Assembly (NCBI GenBank): GCA_029582165.1
Contig: CM055876.1
Coordinates: 32,309,317-32,373,316 of the forward strand
Direction: 5' to 3'
DNA: 64,000 bases
Source of the DNA: Portulaca oleracea
Taxonomy: Eukaryota; Streptophyta; Magnoliopsida; Caryophyllales; Portulacaceae
Each line of letters begins with the position of its first letter. Positions within the stretch are counted from its first letter, which is position 1. The notes beneath the pieces are model-generated. The model ran no database searches. It worked only from the letters and a program-made list of their open reading frames with translations, and had not been told where the DNA came from. A program made the position numbers and the translations under genes. This document shows, one piece after another, positions 10,962-20,974 of the stretch.

Positions 10962-11440
10962 AAAATACTTATGTCCTGTGTAAGTTTTGACAGAATATGG
11001 TCCTCATACATCAATGTGGATTAAGTCAAACGGTTTCTTGGTAGATATAGTACTTGAAGGGAAAGGGAGTCTTTGTTATTTAGCCTTAGAACAGATAGAG
11101 TAAGAGGTCACAGAACAAGAGTATTTATTAGAATGAGAGCAAGTAATCGTAACCAAACTTTTTAACTTTGCAAAAGAAATGTGTCCCAAATGTTTATGCC
11201 ATAGAACACAATTCTTGCAATTTTCAGTACAAGGTCTTTTAGCATAAAAACTCGAATGTAATTCAGAACTATAAGTAATTGGTCTGTATGCTCTTGTGTA
11301 TATTTATCTCCTCCAGGTTTCCTTGTTTGCTCATCAACAACATAAAGGCCTTTAAAGGTCTTACCAAGAACCAATGGCCTCTTCAGAGAAGGGCCCTACA
11401 ATATGCAATTTTCAAGTGTAAAGATCACAAGACAATTTAG

Positions 11441-12853
11441 TTATTTACTCAACCTTTTGACAGATAGCAGATAAAAGCTAAAACAAGGAACATGCAAGAC
11501 ATGACTTAGAGTAAGTTGGGGGCTGAGTTTCAGATCTCTATATTGAACCACTTTCATTTTTTCACCATTTGGAATGATAATAGAAACAGGTTTAGGCAAG
11601 GTCTTAATATTGCATAACTGATTTATGTCTGACACCATGTGATCTGTTGCTCCTGAGTCTATAATCCAGGTTTTACTTTCTACTTTAGACACCATGCAAT
11701 TAGAGTTTGAATTGAAAGGGGTACCTCCCATGTGAGCAGTCCTTTGTTCTGACTGTTCTTGGGAGGTCTCAGAGTCCCTTGTTCTAAACTGCAGCTTTTC
11801 CAAAAAATTGATCATCTGCTGGCTTTGTTCTTGTGTCAATCCAGGTAATGTGATTCCATGGACATTGTACTCATTCTGAGAGGATTATCTATGTGCAGTG
11901 TCAGTTGTTCCTTCGTCACTCTGAGCATTGTTGGCATACCTCACGTTCTTGTTTCTGTTCGACCCGTTGTTTCTTCTTTCACCTTTGTTGGGATACCCAT
12001 GTAACTTAAAGCATTTATCAATGGTATGCCCTGGTTTCTTACAATGATTACAAAACAAATTGGACTTTCCTTCCCCCTTTCTTTGAAAGTTTTGTGAGTT
12101 AGATGAAGTGTAAAGAGATGTTGCATCTGTAAGAAAATTGGTGGTCCGTTTGACTTGCCTTTGTCTCTCTTCTTGTAAGAGCATGGCATAGACTTGACCC
12201 AAAGATGGGAATGGGGACATAATCAAGATGTTACCTCTTATCCTAGTGTAGCTCTCGTTCAATCCCATAAGGAATTGTATAACCTTCTGTTCTTCCAAGT
12301 ATTTGTGCAAGGCTATGTTGATATTTTCATCACATGTGCATTTGCCGCAACTGCAGTGTGGAAAACTTGACACCATGGAAAATTCATCCCAAGCCTTCTT
12401 TGATTTGTTGAAGTACTCAGCAATTTCAAGATCCCCTTGGGCGAGAACACTCACTTCTTGCTGAATTTGGAAAAGCTTGGCCTTATTTGACTGGCCATAT
12501 CTCTCTGCAAGTTCTTTCCATAAGTCGGCCGGCGTCTCACAGTAAAGGACGCTCTTTCTTATGTTCTTGTGCAGGGAGTTCAACAACCAAGATATCACCA
12601 TATCCTTACATCTTCTCCAGTGAGGAAAGAAGAGTGATTTGGAGGTAGGTTTTTCATAGGTTCCATCAACCAATACGAGTTTGTTCTTGGCCGAAAGGGA
12701 AATAGTGGCCGATCTCCTCTAACTCTCGAAATCATTTCCATCAAATGGCTCGGCAACAAGGGTCTGGCCCGGATGATCACAAAGATGTATGAAGAGGGGA
12801 TCCGATTGATCTAGAACAACCACTGTCTGGTTCTTGACATCATCTCCGACCAT
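11441..12853 (-). pseudogene. copia-1 gag and aspartic protease (broken)
   Basis: The frame begins at ATG 12853-12851, 40 nt after the primer site. It has a TAG at 12719-12721 where relatives have Trp (after the FES segment), and a second stop at 11885-11887 between gag and protease. Gag carries the CCHC knuckle CNHCKKPGHTIDKC. The protease part has TWIIDSGATDHMV with the DSG active site. Apart from the two stops the 1.4-kb frame is open. Confidence 0.85.
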
Positions 12854-12893
12854 TGTGAATTAGGATCAGAGGCGGCAGAGGTATCTTAAAATA

Positions 12894-12911
12894 GACCCTG
12901 CTTTGATACCA
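12894..12911 (-). promoter_or_regulatory. copia-1 primer-binding site (tRNA-Met)
   Basis: The minus strand reads TGGTATCAAAGCAGGGTC immediately after the CA end of the 5' LTR, matching the initiator tRNA-Met type primer site of many plant copia elements. Confidence 0.85.
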
Positions 12912-13143
12912 TGAAATGTGTATAATTGAGACTTGAGAAAGGAAAGGGAAAGAAGAAGAAAGACCCTGAAACTCCTTCTCTGATTATTATTATGTGTATA
13001 TGGTGGAGGCAATAGCCCCATATAAATACAAAGTCAGAGCAGGAAGGTGGAAAAAGAAAAACAAGAAAGCAAGAAGACCCTAACTAACCTAAGATACAGA
13101 AAAAGACTAAAACCAATTAAAAAATAAAAATACAATCTCAATA
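12912..13143 (-). repeat. copia-1 5' LTR
   Basis: Direct repeat of 8100-8332 with two substitutions and one indel. It is followed by the primer site on the inner side and by the probable 5-bp target copy on the outer side. Confidence 0.9.
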
Positions 13144-13194
13144 ACATCATGATCATAAGTAGGTGAATTCAAAGCTCAACTCCAGAGAGTAATC

Positions 13195-13458
13195 ATGTCG
13201 ACAAACATATGGGACTTACCAGATGACTGCATAGAACGCATCCTGCTGCTGACTTCGCCAGACGACATCATCCGATCGTCGTTAGTGTCCGAGCAGTTCT
13301 CCTCCGTCGCCCTCTCCGATGACCTTTGGAGGAAGTTTCTGTTGCCCGATTATGAACAGATCATCGACGATGCCTCGTCTCCTGTTGAATCTGATTCCCC
13401 CAAGGACGTCTTCTTCCTCCTCTATCACTCTTATCTCCTAATTGACCATAACAGAAAG
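13195..13458 (+). pseudogene. Gene A: orphan first exon of an F-box/PP2-B-like gene
   Basis: It consists of 88 codons from ATG 13195 to a GT donor at 13459 (AAAG/GTATCA), exactly the same length and phase as exon 1 of gene B (20975). The product has an F-box: LPDDCIERILLLTSPDDIIR followed by a conserved LW in DDLWRKFLLPDYEQI. F-box proteins bind SKP1 in SCF ubiquitin ligases. No exon 2 or PP2-domain exon is found before gene B, 7.5 kb downstream. Instead the intron runs into a MITE fragment and copia-2. The promoter is displaced by copia-1, 51 bp upstream. It is either a truncated duplicate or, less likely, an alternative first exon for gene B. Confidence 0.7.
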
Positions 13459-14152
13459 GTATCATTACACATTCAATTCAATATATTTTGATCTTGTACG
13501 TGTTTGAGGGATTTGGTGTTGATTAAATGCAGATTACTTGGGTAATTTATTGCTCTTCTGGCTATGTTTGAATGTTTCATGTTTGGTGAGTTGATTTGAG
13601 TCAACTCTAGTCAACTCAAGTACTCCATCCTTTCTTTTCAGCATTTATGGTGGTAAATATGACAACTATAATATACAGAATGATCTCAATTTAAAAATCA
13701 AGATTTGCAAACAATTTAAAAATCCATTATGATTATGTGGATTGACAAAATGTTGAATTAGGGAGGGATTATTTTGCTGGATTCACTGGAATCATTGCTG
13801 GGCTTGAATTTAAAATGATCTCTGGATTGTCTGAAGTTCCGTTTCACCAGTGTTATTCATTTTCACAAGACAAGATTATGAACCAAAAATAAAGCGACCT
13901 GGAAATGATCCAATTCAAAACTTGTTGACCCAAAAACAAGATTATTTTTGGTTCGATAGTCTTGTTTTGCGAACGCAATTGATGCAACCCAAACTCGACC
14001 AATGAGCAACATAATTGTCAAATCATTCTTTGTATAAACGTGAGTAGAAAAAGTTAAAAAATGAGTTGAAATCAACTCGACTGAAATGACCCAATTGATA
14101 GGAACTAATGTTATACTTTATGCTTTTGTAGAGCGTTTCCTTGGATAGATAG
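13459..14152 (+). other. Remnant of gene A intron 1, non-coding
   Basis: AT-rich sequence after the gene A donor site. No exon resembling exon 2 of genes B or C is seen and no other feature is supported. Confidence 0.4.
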
Positions 14153-14206
14153 AGACCCTGTTCTTTTCTGCGGTTGGCAAATTGCGGTATGCTGTGGTAC
14201 GATGTG
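14153..14206. repeat. Truncated end of a MITE related to the one at 19847
   Basis: ACCCTGTTCTTTTCTGCGGT followed by GCGGTATGCTGTGG matches the terminal and subterminal sequence of the MITE at 19847-20036. The rest is missing, and the sequence passes directly into copia-2 gag. Confidence 0.5.
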
Positions 14207-17200
14207 TCTTTGGTTACAGCTCTTCCTCGGTGTACATGTGGAAAATGTTCTTGCGATGTTAAGATTAATACCGCCCTTCAGAAGTATAGAGAGGAGCAGA
14301 AGATAATCCAATTCCTAATGGGGTTGAACGAATCTTACACCACATTCCGCGACAACATCCTCATTATGTCACCTTTCCCTAATCTTAGCCAAGTCTATGC
14401 AATGGCTCTCCAAGAAGAGCGTTAGAGGCAGGTTAGGCACACCACAAATTTTGTTTCTGAGAGTGCTGCTTTTCAATCTTCTCAAAGAAATCAAGATCCC
14501 AAGAAAGATGTGGTCGTCTGCGCTCATTGCAAGAAACCAGGCCACCCGATTGAAAAATTCTTTAAGATCATTGGATATCCAAATAGAAATGATCGAGGAC
14601 CCTAGTCTGGAAGAGGAAGAGGAAGAAATGCAGGGTCCGGAAGATATGCCCAGGCTGCTCAACGATCTGAATCTCCACCAATTCTTAACACGCCTGTCTT
14701 TACTCTCCCTGGAATGGATGCAGACCAAACCAAGCACATGCTCAAATTTATGAGCGATATTCACAATGCATCCAAGAAAGAAGAAACGGGGGAGAACAGC
14801 GAGCTGAAATCGGCATATATGGCAGGTATATCCTCAATTACCCCTGATAACTTGTGTTTTCTTTCGTTTTTGGATAATCAGACTTGGATTATTGATTCTG
14901 GGGCATCCGACCATATGGTATCTGATTCTACGCATCTATGCAATATTAGAGACTTACCTAAACCTATATCTATTACTTTGCCCAACAAACATAGAGTCCA
15001 AGTTACTCAGTATGGGGATTACAGACTTAACGATAATCTTTTTCTCAAACATGTGCTTTTTGTGCTGCATTTTAGTTTTAATCTCATCTCAGTAAAAAGG
15101 CTTAGTCAATAATTAAGATGCAGTGTTATCTTCACTCCTGAAACATGAACCTTGCAGGGCCCTTCTTTGAGGAGGCTTCTGGTTCTTGGTAAATCCGCAC
15201 ACGGCCTTTACATTCTTGATCAATCAGAGAAAAAGAGTATTGAAGAAGATAAAAACGTAGTTCCTTGTAAGAAAGTAGATGGGAATGATCTTTGTAGCAG
15301 TTTTGTTAACACATCTTTAGAAAAATGTAAACACTGTGATCTGTGGCATAGGCGATTAGGACACATGTCTTCAAATAAGCTCAAGTTTGTAGATGTTATT
15401 GACTGTGTTCATTGTGCTGAGAAAAATATTTCTGTTGGTTGTGATATTTGTCATAAGGCCAAGCAACACAAACTTCATTTTCCTCGTAGTAAAATTTCCA
15501 CTAAGGAACCTTTTGACTTGATTCATGTTGATGTTTGGGGGCCTTACAATGCAAAAACATATAGTGGCCATAAATATTTTCTTACGATTGTTGATGATTT
15601 CTCTCGTAGTACATGGACACATCTTATGGTTACTAAGAACGAGTCCTTCTCTGTATTGAGATCTTTTATGCTGATGGTTAAGACCCAGTTTGGAAAAATT
15701 GTTAAAACCATTAGATCAGATAATGCCCTTGAGCTAGGTTTGAATCACATGGCTAAGGATTTTTTTAGTAACAATGGCATCCTTCACCAAACCAGTTGTG
15801 TCCAAACACCCCAACAAAATGGGGTGGTGGAAAGGAAACACAAGCATTTACTAGAGGTGAGTCGAGCTTTACTTTACCAATCTAACCTACCAATTAAGTT
15901 CTGGGGAGATTGTTTGATGACAGCAACATATTTAATCAACATAATGCCTTCGGTTATCCTCGAAAATAAGACCCCTTTTGAACTATTGAATGGGAAGAAA
16001 CCTATCCTAAACAATTTGAAAACTTTTGGATGTTTATGTTATGCCTCCACTCTTAAACAAGGGAGGTCAAAATTTCAACCAAGACCTACACCTTGTGTTT
16101 TCCTAGGCTACCCTATGGGGAAGAAGGCCTACAAACTCATGTCTTTAGATACAAAAGAATTTTTTGTGTCTAGAGATGTCAAATTTTATGAGAATGTCTA
16201 TCCCTTCTCATTAAAACATAAAACCTCACATTTAATAGCCTCTGATAATGAGAAAACTTATCATCCAGAAGCCACTTCTTCCCATGATGATTCTCATGAA
16301 ATTTCCAGCACAAACCCTCAAGACTTAACTACTGATGGGTCTGACAGTTTCCCCAACACTCAGTCTCCAGTTCTATCCCTTAGAAGGTCCTCTAGGATTC
16401 ACAAACCTCCTTCTACCTAGAGGACTATTCTTGTTTGGCTACTGAACAGCAAAATGACATTCTATGCTTAGCCACTGCCACAAATTTTTCTGTCCAGGCA
16501 GCCTCTCCTGTTTGTTTTAGTTCACTTGATAACAATAGTAAGTCCCTTTTAGAACACCTCAATTATAATGAGCCTACCTCATATAATGAAGCCTCTAAAC
16601 ATCCCGGATGGAAACAAGCCATGCAAGATGAACTTCAAGCTCTCCTCCTCAATAATACTTGGGAGGTTGTTGCCTTACCTCATGGAAAAAGACCAATAGG
16701 ATGTAAATGGGTGTATAAAGTAAAACATAGGGCTGATGGAACTGTGGAAAGACTAAAAGCTAGATTGGTGGTTCAAGGATTTACTCAAAAGGAAGGGGTA
16801 GACTTTACTGAGACTTTTTCCCCAGTTGTGAAAATGACTACCATTAGGCCCTTAATGGCCGTAGCTATGAAACAAGGGTGGTTTCTTCACCAACTTGATG
16901 TCAATAATGCTTTTTTGCATGGTGATTTACATGAGGACATATACATGAGACCTCCACCAGGCCTAGTCACTGATGTGCCAAATGCTGTTTGCAAATTAAA
17001 TAAATCACTATATGGTCTAAAGCAAGCATCTCGGCAATGGTATGCTAAACTTGCAGAAACTTTATACATCAAGGGGTATCATCATTCTGAGAAAGATTAC
17101 TCCCTCTTTTGGAAGAAAAATGGTTCTCTTGTTGTGTTTCTTGCAGTTTATGTAGATGACATCCTATTAACGAGGAATGATGAAGCAGAAATCAAGGACA

Positions 17201-17997
17201 TCAAGCTCTTCTTGGACAAAAATTTTAAAGTAAAAGATTTGGGCCATGTCAATTACTTTCTGTGGATAGAGGTCCTCAAATCTGCAGAAGGACTTCTATT
17301 AACTCAGCATAAATTCACGAAAGATCTTATACATGAATTTGGGTGTGAATTCTCATCCCCAGTAGTCACCCCTTTAGAACTGGGTTCCAAGCTCATGCCG
17401 AATGAAGGGGATCCTTTTGAGGACCCAACCTTGTACAGAAAATTAGTTGGAAAGCTAAATTTTTTTATCTAACACTAGACCCGACATTGCTTTTGCTGTA
17501 CACCATCTTAGTCAGTTTATGCAGGCTCCCAGACTCCCTCATTACCAAGCTGCACTACATGTTGTCAAGTATTTAAAGGGAAGTTCTTCTCTTGGTATTT
17601 TACTTAACAATGATCCAAACTGTGAACTTGTATCTTATTGTGACTTATATTGGGCATCTTGTGCACACTCTCGCAGGTCTGTAAGTGGATACTTGGTCTT
17701 CCTTGGCAACACTTTAATCTCCTGGAAATCCAAGAAGCAACAATCAATGAGCCTTTCCTCAGCAGAAGCGGAGTATAGGAGCATAAGAAGGTTGGTGGCT
17801 GAATTGGCATGGCTCAGTAGACTTCTTCATGAGCTCACAGTGACAAATATAATTCCTATCTCTGTCAAGTGTGACAACCAGGCTGCCATGTATATAGCCA
17901 AGAACCCCGTTTATCACGGTCAGACCAAACAAATTGAGTTAGACTGTCACTTTGTAAGGGCGAAGCTTATGGAAGGATTGATGTCCCTCTCTAATGT
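14207..17997 (+). pseudogene. copia-2 gag-protease-integrase-RT-RNase H (broken)
   Basis: Gag remnant 14207-14700 has a TAG at 14423-14425 (relatives have Gln). Its CCHC knuckle reads CAHCKKPGHPIEKF, so the last Cys is replaced by Phe. The protease DSGASDH is near 14890-14915. Integrase (15152-16420) shows the HHCC zinc site (WHRRLGH ... CDICH), the DVWGP Asp, RSDNALE and QQNGVVERKH. RT (16435-17472) has FLHGDLHEDIYM and YVDD at 17149-17160. RNase H (17519-17997) has EAEYRSIRR. Further stops fall at 15110-15112 and 16418-16420, and there are frame changes before RT and after 17472. Confidence 0.87.
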
Positions 17998-19027
17998 ATA
18001 ATAGGATCAATGGAATCTCATTATACTTGGAAACAGGATCTTTAAAAACCAAGATAAGAATCTTGCTTCTCAAAGTTCTTAAAGATCACCCAATTTGAAT
18101 GAAATGATGTATAATAGGATCAAGAATGATCAAATTATACAAAAGACTAGGATATTTAAGATTGAATGAACGAATGTATGAATGGATGAACAAACGAATG
18201 GAATGGACAAATGGAATGAATGAAACGAATGTGTGAATGAATGGAATGAATGTAGGAATGAATGAAATGTAAGTTTCTTGAATGATTGAATGATATTCAA
18301 ATGAATCTTGAATTTGAAACAATGTAGAAACAAAAACAAGATCAAAAGAACTAGAAAGAAACTCACGATTTGAACGATGAATGATATTGGCTTTGAACAC
18401 TCCAATGAGGATATAGGCACACCACCTCAAAGAACTCTTCAATTCTACCTTTCACCACCAAGGGATGCCAACCCTAGGCTAGAAGTAGGGATATATTCGA
18501 AACTCCCTCAAGAGATTCAAAAACTAGCACAAAAGCTAGAGAGAAAACAACACCATGTGTTTACATTGTATTTGATATATGAATGAATTGAATGATATTA
18601 CAAGAGGCCTAAGGGGGTTATTTATAGTAATCCTAGTCCTCCTAGACGTGTACAAATCAAGAACTAGGCCCCTTGAGGCTTACATCATCTAATACAAGTA
18701 TATCATAAAGAATCAAAATGAACTAGGCTAGATTAAAACTATGATAACTTGCTCGTTTCAAATCCAAATTCCAAGATTCAAAAACCATTAGAAAGCTCTT
18801 TGAATGGTCTATCTTTGACTCTAGGATGACTTTCCCAAAAGCTTTATGGTTCTTAAGATATGGAGCAAATTACCAAACTACCCTTGTTGAAATCATTCAA
18901 ACGAGAGGGATACTTGAGTGAATGATACTCTTTTGTCATGTAACCGAGTATTAGGCCCCTGTGATGCATATTGGATGTCTTCCTTGATGTCCTTGATGTA
19001 TATGGCCATCAAATATACATCACTCTC
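17998..19027. mobile_element. Unclassified nested insertion of about 1 kb inside copia-2 RNase H
   Basis: RNase H stops at SLSNV (about 17997) and resumes at PTKLQLADLFTKPL (about 19028), so roughly 1.03 kb has been inserted. Exact ends are uncertain by a few bases because both flanks contain TATA. It encodes nothing recognisable. It begins with two palindromic repeats (17997-18027 and 18110-18141), has a GAATGAATG-like low-complexity stretch (18160-18290), and contains TTATTTATAG near 18620. No LTR, TIR or helitron end was identified. Confidence 0.6.
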
Positions 19028-19143
19028 ATATATGCCCACTAAGTTGCAGCTTGCTGATTTGTTCACCAAACCCCTCACAGGGATTCGACACAGACATTTG
19101 TTATCCAAATTGGGGGTTCATCACCTCCAATTTGAGGGGGGGA
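19028..19143 (+). pseudogene. copia-2 RNase H C-terminus and polypurine tract
   Basis: It encodes the conserved copia tail LADLFTKPLTGIRHRHLLSKLG, here separated from the rest of RNase H by the nested insertion. The frame runs into the polypurine tract at 19134-19143. Confidence 0.8.
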
Positions 19144-19419
19144 TGTTAGGATTTATATGATCCTCATTTTTCTTTCTTTTTCTTTCTTTTATGGGCCTCC
19201 TTTGTTTTGGGCCTCTTCTCTTATTCCGTCAGTTTTCCTTTCTTTCTTAGGGTTATATTAAGGGGTTTCTGTCTTTGTTTTTTGTAAGCCTTTGGTCTTC
19301 ATCTTCTCAATTCATTCAATATCACAAGGATCTCTCCAGTTTTCATTCTCACTTATGCTTTCTCTTTGAGTTCATGAGAAAGTTCACAGCATCATCGTTG
19401 CTCTTCGTATGTAGAACAG
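19144..19419 (+). repeat. copia-2 3' LTR
   Basis: It starts TGTTAGGATT directly after the purine tract. The right end is placed at GTAGAACA (19419) because that is the first CA-type end at a typical LTR distance. The 5' LTR is not present for comparison, so the end is tentative. Confidence 0.55.
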
Positions 19420-19846
19420 GTGCAATGGTTGGAATTCATTCCAATGATTCCACCAACATTCCATTCCATTTCTTGGCAACAATAATTTTTGTAAGTTCCA
19501 TAATTTTGGAACTCATTCTGTAACTGTAAACCATTTCGGAATGAAATCCACATCTTTCATCTTTCTTTACTTTTTATTGGTGGGAAATTATTTTTTTTTC
19601 TTTTTTTATTTTACTTCAAAAATATTTATTGTGTGTGGTAAATTAAGAAAATGATAGATATTTATTTAAAGTTTCAATTTAAAATTTCATCTAGGGAACA
19701 AAGAAATGAGTTCAAAAAATTTTAAAAATAAGATGATATATTAGGATGGCCTCCACCAAAAATCCAAATCAATGAAATGTCATTATATACGCTCTTAAGT
19801 ATTTTACCAATAATATACACACAAAATATTAATTCGACATAATTTA

Positions 19847-20036
19847 AGCCATGTTCTTTTCTGCGGTATTTTGCTGTATGGTGTGGTGTGGTGTGGTGGA
19901 ATTGTGGTGGGTTATTGGTACGTGGGGTAGGTGAGGAGAAATAATGTAAAAAGTAGAGGAGAAAAGTAATAATTTGTGGTAAACTGTGATGAGTTGTAGC
20001 AAACTGCAGTATGCTGCGGTATAAAAGAACAGGGCC
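19847..20036. mobile_element. Tourist/PIF-Harbinger-like MITE
   Basis: This 190-bp element has 13-14 bp terminal inverted repeats (GCCATGTTCTTTT on the left, GCCCTGTTCTTTT on the inverted right end) flanked on both sides by TTA (19844-19846 and 20037-20039), the TWA-type target duplication of PIF/Harbinger elements. The interior is rich in TGCGGT/ACCGCA. Related sequence occurs at 14153 and possibly 58455. Confidence 0.7.
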
Positions 20037-20524
20037 TTATGCTCATAAACATTAAGACCAAGTGCAAACAAAGTATAGAATGTGCGTTAAAGTTGGCATC
20101 AAAATTGTCACCTAAGCTAATAAAAAGAGTATGTACACTAGTGATCAATTTTTTTGGTCAATTGATGATGTGATACATTAATTCAGATTATGAACAACTC
20201 TTCTCCTCTCCTCTCTCCTTTTCTCCTATTATTTCTCCCTTTAGATTACTTGCAATGGTGGGCCATGTGGTGAGAGATTGATCAAGGAGAGAGAAGAGAA
20301 AGAGTATGCTAGGAAGAAGGGGGTGGAAAGAAATGTCAAATTTTCAACTAAAATATTATTTAAAGTTGCAATTACTTTTACTTTCTTAACAAAATTTTAA
20401 AAAATCATGGCTTACCTTCCTTTCACAATCCCCACAATTTTAGAGGAAGTCTTTTACAAGTCAAATTTTGACTTAATTGATAGCCCACCTCACAGCTCGA
20501 GTAAAAAATTAAAAATGATACAAG

Positions 20525-20693
20525 TATCCGTTTCATGTTAATTGTCATTTTCTGAAATTTTACAGTTAAATATTAAAAATTTTGACCACAAATTTTCAAC
20601 ATATAAATTTTGATTATGAATTATATAAAAAATTATCAATCAAAAAATTTGTGAAAATCAAATTATAACAATTAATATGAAACGGAGAGAGTA
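20525..20693. mobile_element. Stowaway-like MITE
   Basis: The ends TATCCGTTTCATGTTAATTGT and, inverted, TACTCTCTCCGTTTCATATT are the CTCCGTTTC-type termini of Stowaway/Mariner MITEs, with TA at both borders. It lies about 280 bp upstream of gene B. Confidence 0.6.
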
Positions 20694-20974
20694 ATTAAAT
20701 AAATATAAATCTTAGACCGAGTACACATGGTATATACAGTGTACGCTACATGTGAACAACACTCGTGAAAATGATATTATGAAAATCAAATAAATATGGA
20801 CGCCAATGCCAACATCGCAGTTGTTTTTATTACTTTTTTTTGGCAACGAACATCACAGTTGATAATGTCGTTAAGTAATTGCAGCTAATGGAAAAAAGGA
20901 AGACCAAAAAGTCTTGAGATAGAATAAAAGTACCATCATCGCTGAATTCCAGGGTGAAGACACCAGAGTTGAAG

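Larger units (their letters stand above)
8100..13143 (-). mobile_element. Ty1/copia LTR retrotransposon, full length but decayed (copia-1)
   Basis: The element is 5,044 bp with two LTRs of about 232 bp, a tRNA-Met primer site next to the right LTR, a polypurine tract next to the left LTR, and the copia order gag-protease-integrase-RT-RNase H on the minus strand. The flanks ATATC (8095-8099) and ACATC (13144-13148) match at 4 of 5 bases and are the probable target duplication. It inserted 51 bp before the ATG of the orphan F-box exon at 13195, so it displaced that gene's promoter. Short LTRs and 5-kb length would suit an Ale-like copia lineage, but this is not tested. Confidence 0.92.
14207..19419 (+). 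mobile_element. Ty1/copia element, 5'-truncated (copia-2)
   Basis: A relative of copia-1 (closely similar gag, integrase, RT and RNase H text) in the opposite orientation. The 5' LTR, primer site and gag N-terminus are absent, and the copy starts abruptly in mid-gag. The 3' end is complete: RNase H, polypurine tract 19134-19143 and a TG-starting LTR. A nested insertion of about 1 kb splits RNase H. Several stops and frame changes make it inactive. Confidence 0.88.

Noticed and set aside
8100..13143. Idea that copia-1 transposed recently as an already defective parasite
   Set aside because: The LTR divergence (2 substitutions and 1 indel in 232 bp) already predicts tens of mutations in the interior, so the few stops and frameshifts seen are compatible with decay after insertion.
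17998..19027. Helitron or LTR element as identity of the nested insertion
   Set aside because: No TC start or CTRR end with hairpin and no terminal direct or inverted repeats were found at the junctions.
20954..20974. Upstream in-frame start for gene B
   Set aside because: The codon at 20954 is GTG. The first ATG (20975) gives the MST start shared with gene A.
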